A stretch of DNA of 30,867 nt from an uncultured Collinsella sp. (GTDB taxonomy: Bacteria > Actinomycetota > Coriobacteriia > Coriobacteriales > Coriobacteriaceae), in NCBI GenBank assembly GCA_900550415.1, contig URSO01000023.1, positions 1 to 30,867 of the forward strand. Reading direction: 5' to 3'. A model generated the notes under the pieces. That model saw only the letters and a list, made by a program, of their open reading frames with translations, searched no databases and was not told the DNA's origin. This document shows positions 29,935-30,867 of this stretch, one piece after another (positions within the stretch are counted from its first letter, which is position 1; the number at the start of each line of letters is the position of its first letter). A program made the translations under genes and the position numbers.

Positions 29935-30867
29935 CTACATACGCCCCAATTCACCCACGATATGGCCCACACGATCCTCGGGCTCCTTGACCTCGACGCC
30001 GTTGTAGCGGAAGAACCGCGCCGGGTCGTGCATCAGGTCCTCAAGCGGCACCAGCACAAAGTCGCGCTCGCCGATCAGTGGATGCGGCAGGCGCAGCTTT
30101 TTGCCGCCGTGGGTCTCGCCGTCCATCCACAGCAGGTCCAAATCGATGATGCGCGGACCGTTGGGGCGGGCGCTCTTGGTGCGGTTGCGTCCCATGGTGT
30201 TCTCGATCTTCATCAGCTCGTCCAGCAAGATCAGCGGGGCCAGCTCGGTCTTGATCTCGATCACCGCGTTGGCGAACGGGTCCTGGCGGTTCTCGTAGGC
30301 AGGCTCGCTCTCGTAAATGCGCGAGCAGCTGCTAACGCAGGTCATGGGGATCTCCGCGATCAGGGCCTTGGCTGCGCGAATGTTCTCCGCGCGCTTGCCC
30401 AGGTTGGAACCCAGGGCCACAAAGGCACGGCGGGGCTGCGGTCGGGCGATGGCCCAAAAGCCGTTCAGGAACTGCGAGAAGCCGCGCACGTCATGCACAC
30501 GGACAATGTTGGCGCCTAGCTGGATGGCGCCCAGGCACACGCCGTAGGTGGCGGCGTCGCGCTCGTGCACGTCGCCCACGCCGGAGACCGCGCCAACAAA
30601 GCGCTTGCGGCTCACGGCGCACAGCAGCGGATAGCCCAGCGAGGCCAGCTTGGCGGTCTCGCGCTGGATAACAATGTCCTCGTTCGCGTCCTTGCCAAAA
30701 CCCGCGCCGGGGTCGATGCAGATGCGCTCGCGGGCCACGCCGGCGTGAACCAGCGCGCGGGCCTGGTCAGAAAGGAAGCCCATAACGCGGCGCATAATGG
30801 GCGCGGAATCCGGCAGGGTGAAGCGGCGCAGCTGCGAGGTCGACCCCGTGGCGGCATCGCGGCGGGC
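29935..30867 (-). CDS. folP-folK: Dihydropteroate synthase-HPPK fusion (partial at the window edge)
   Basis: The frame is open to the window edge, so the N-terminal part of FolP is missing. The FolP part has ICIDPGAGFGKD, CAVSRKRF and IVRVHDV, the C-terminal pterin and pABA-binding motifs of dihydropteroate synthase. From about position 30435 the frame continues into FolK (HPPK) with RAFVALGSNLG, YESEPAY, and the catalytic PRIIDLDLL and LPHPLIGERDFVLVPL segments. FolK makes the pterin diphosphate that FolP joins to p-aminobenzoate, so the fusion joins consecutive folate steps. The order FolP then FolK in one chain is not the usual FolK-FolP order. The BPL-like gene follows without a gap. Confidence 0.95.
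   Translation of the reverse strand, partial: ARRDAATGSTSQLRRFTLPDSAPIMRRVMGFLSDQARALVHAGVARERICIDPGAGFGKDANEDIVIQRETAKLASLGYPLLCAVSRKRFVGAVSGVGDVHERDAATYGVCLGAIQLGANIVRVHDVRGFSQFLNGFWAIARPQPRRAFVALGSNLGKRAENIRAAKALIAEIPMTCVSSCSRIYESEPAYENRQDPFANAVIEIKTELAPLILLDELMKIENTMGRNRTKSARPNGPRIIDLDLLWMDGETHGGKKLRLPHPLIGERDFVLVPLEDLMHDPARFFRYNGVEVKEPEDRVGHIVGELGRM

Overview
The window looks like a chromosomal segment of a gut Coriobacteriia species, most likely Collinsella or a close relative. This rests on recall, not a search. The supporting points are GC-rich core genes, an energy-converting (Ech-type) NiFe hydrogenase, a giant GLUG-like surface protein, DUF4143 ATPases and a folP-folK fusion. Almost every gene is on the minus strand; coaX is the only convincing plus-strand gene.

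Layout. (1) 48-5683: a complete Ech-type membrane hydrogenase operon in the order A-B-C-D-E-F. The two membrane subunits are fused into one 960-residue protein. The other genes encode the small subunit, a NuoC-like subunit, the NiFe large subunit and a 2x[4Fe-4S] ferredoxin. The complex should couple ferredoxin oxidation and H2 evolution to ion translocation. (2) 5969-6373: a solitary IS150-OrfA-like double helix-turn-helix protein. (3) 6745-8214: an AlbA_2/Schlafen-type ATP-binding regulator bracketed by 61-bp direct repeats. (4) 8388-22108: a four-gene surface operon. Three single-pass proteins with short basic N-termini and large extracellular domains precede a 3608-residue exported protein built of GLUG-like repeats. 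(5) 22396-23700: an AAA_14/DUF4143 ATPase with four 23-bp iterons upstream and a large inverted repeat downstream. (6) 23933-25963: an Old-Yellow-Enzyme/FadH-type flavin iron-sulfur reductase. (7) 26106-26563: a non-coding array of twelve 15-bp motifs in strictly alternating orientation with an 80-bp period. (8) 26653-26729: an initiator tRNA-fMet with a clear promoter and terminator. (9) 26926-27699: coaX. (10) 27785-28981: a second AAA_14/DUF4143 ATPase, surrounded by three copies of one hairpin element. (11) 29233-30867: a biotin-ligase-like protein lacking the catalytic lysine, preceded by a folP-folK fusion cut by the window edge.

The most interesting signals are non-coding. Three unrelated-looking cassettes each pair one ATP-binding gene with its own private repeat family placed at the promoter or leader and, in two cases, again just after the stop codon. 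The 80-bp array is a separate, BIME-like structure. The surface operon may encode a membrane-anchored surface assembly, but no sortase, dedicated signal peptidase or cell-wall sorting signal is present in the window, so its assembly route is unknown.
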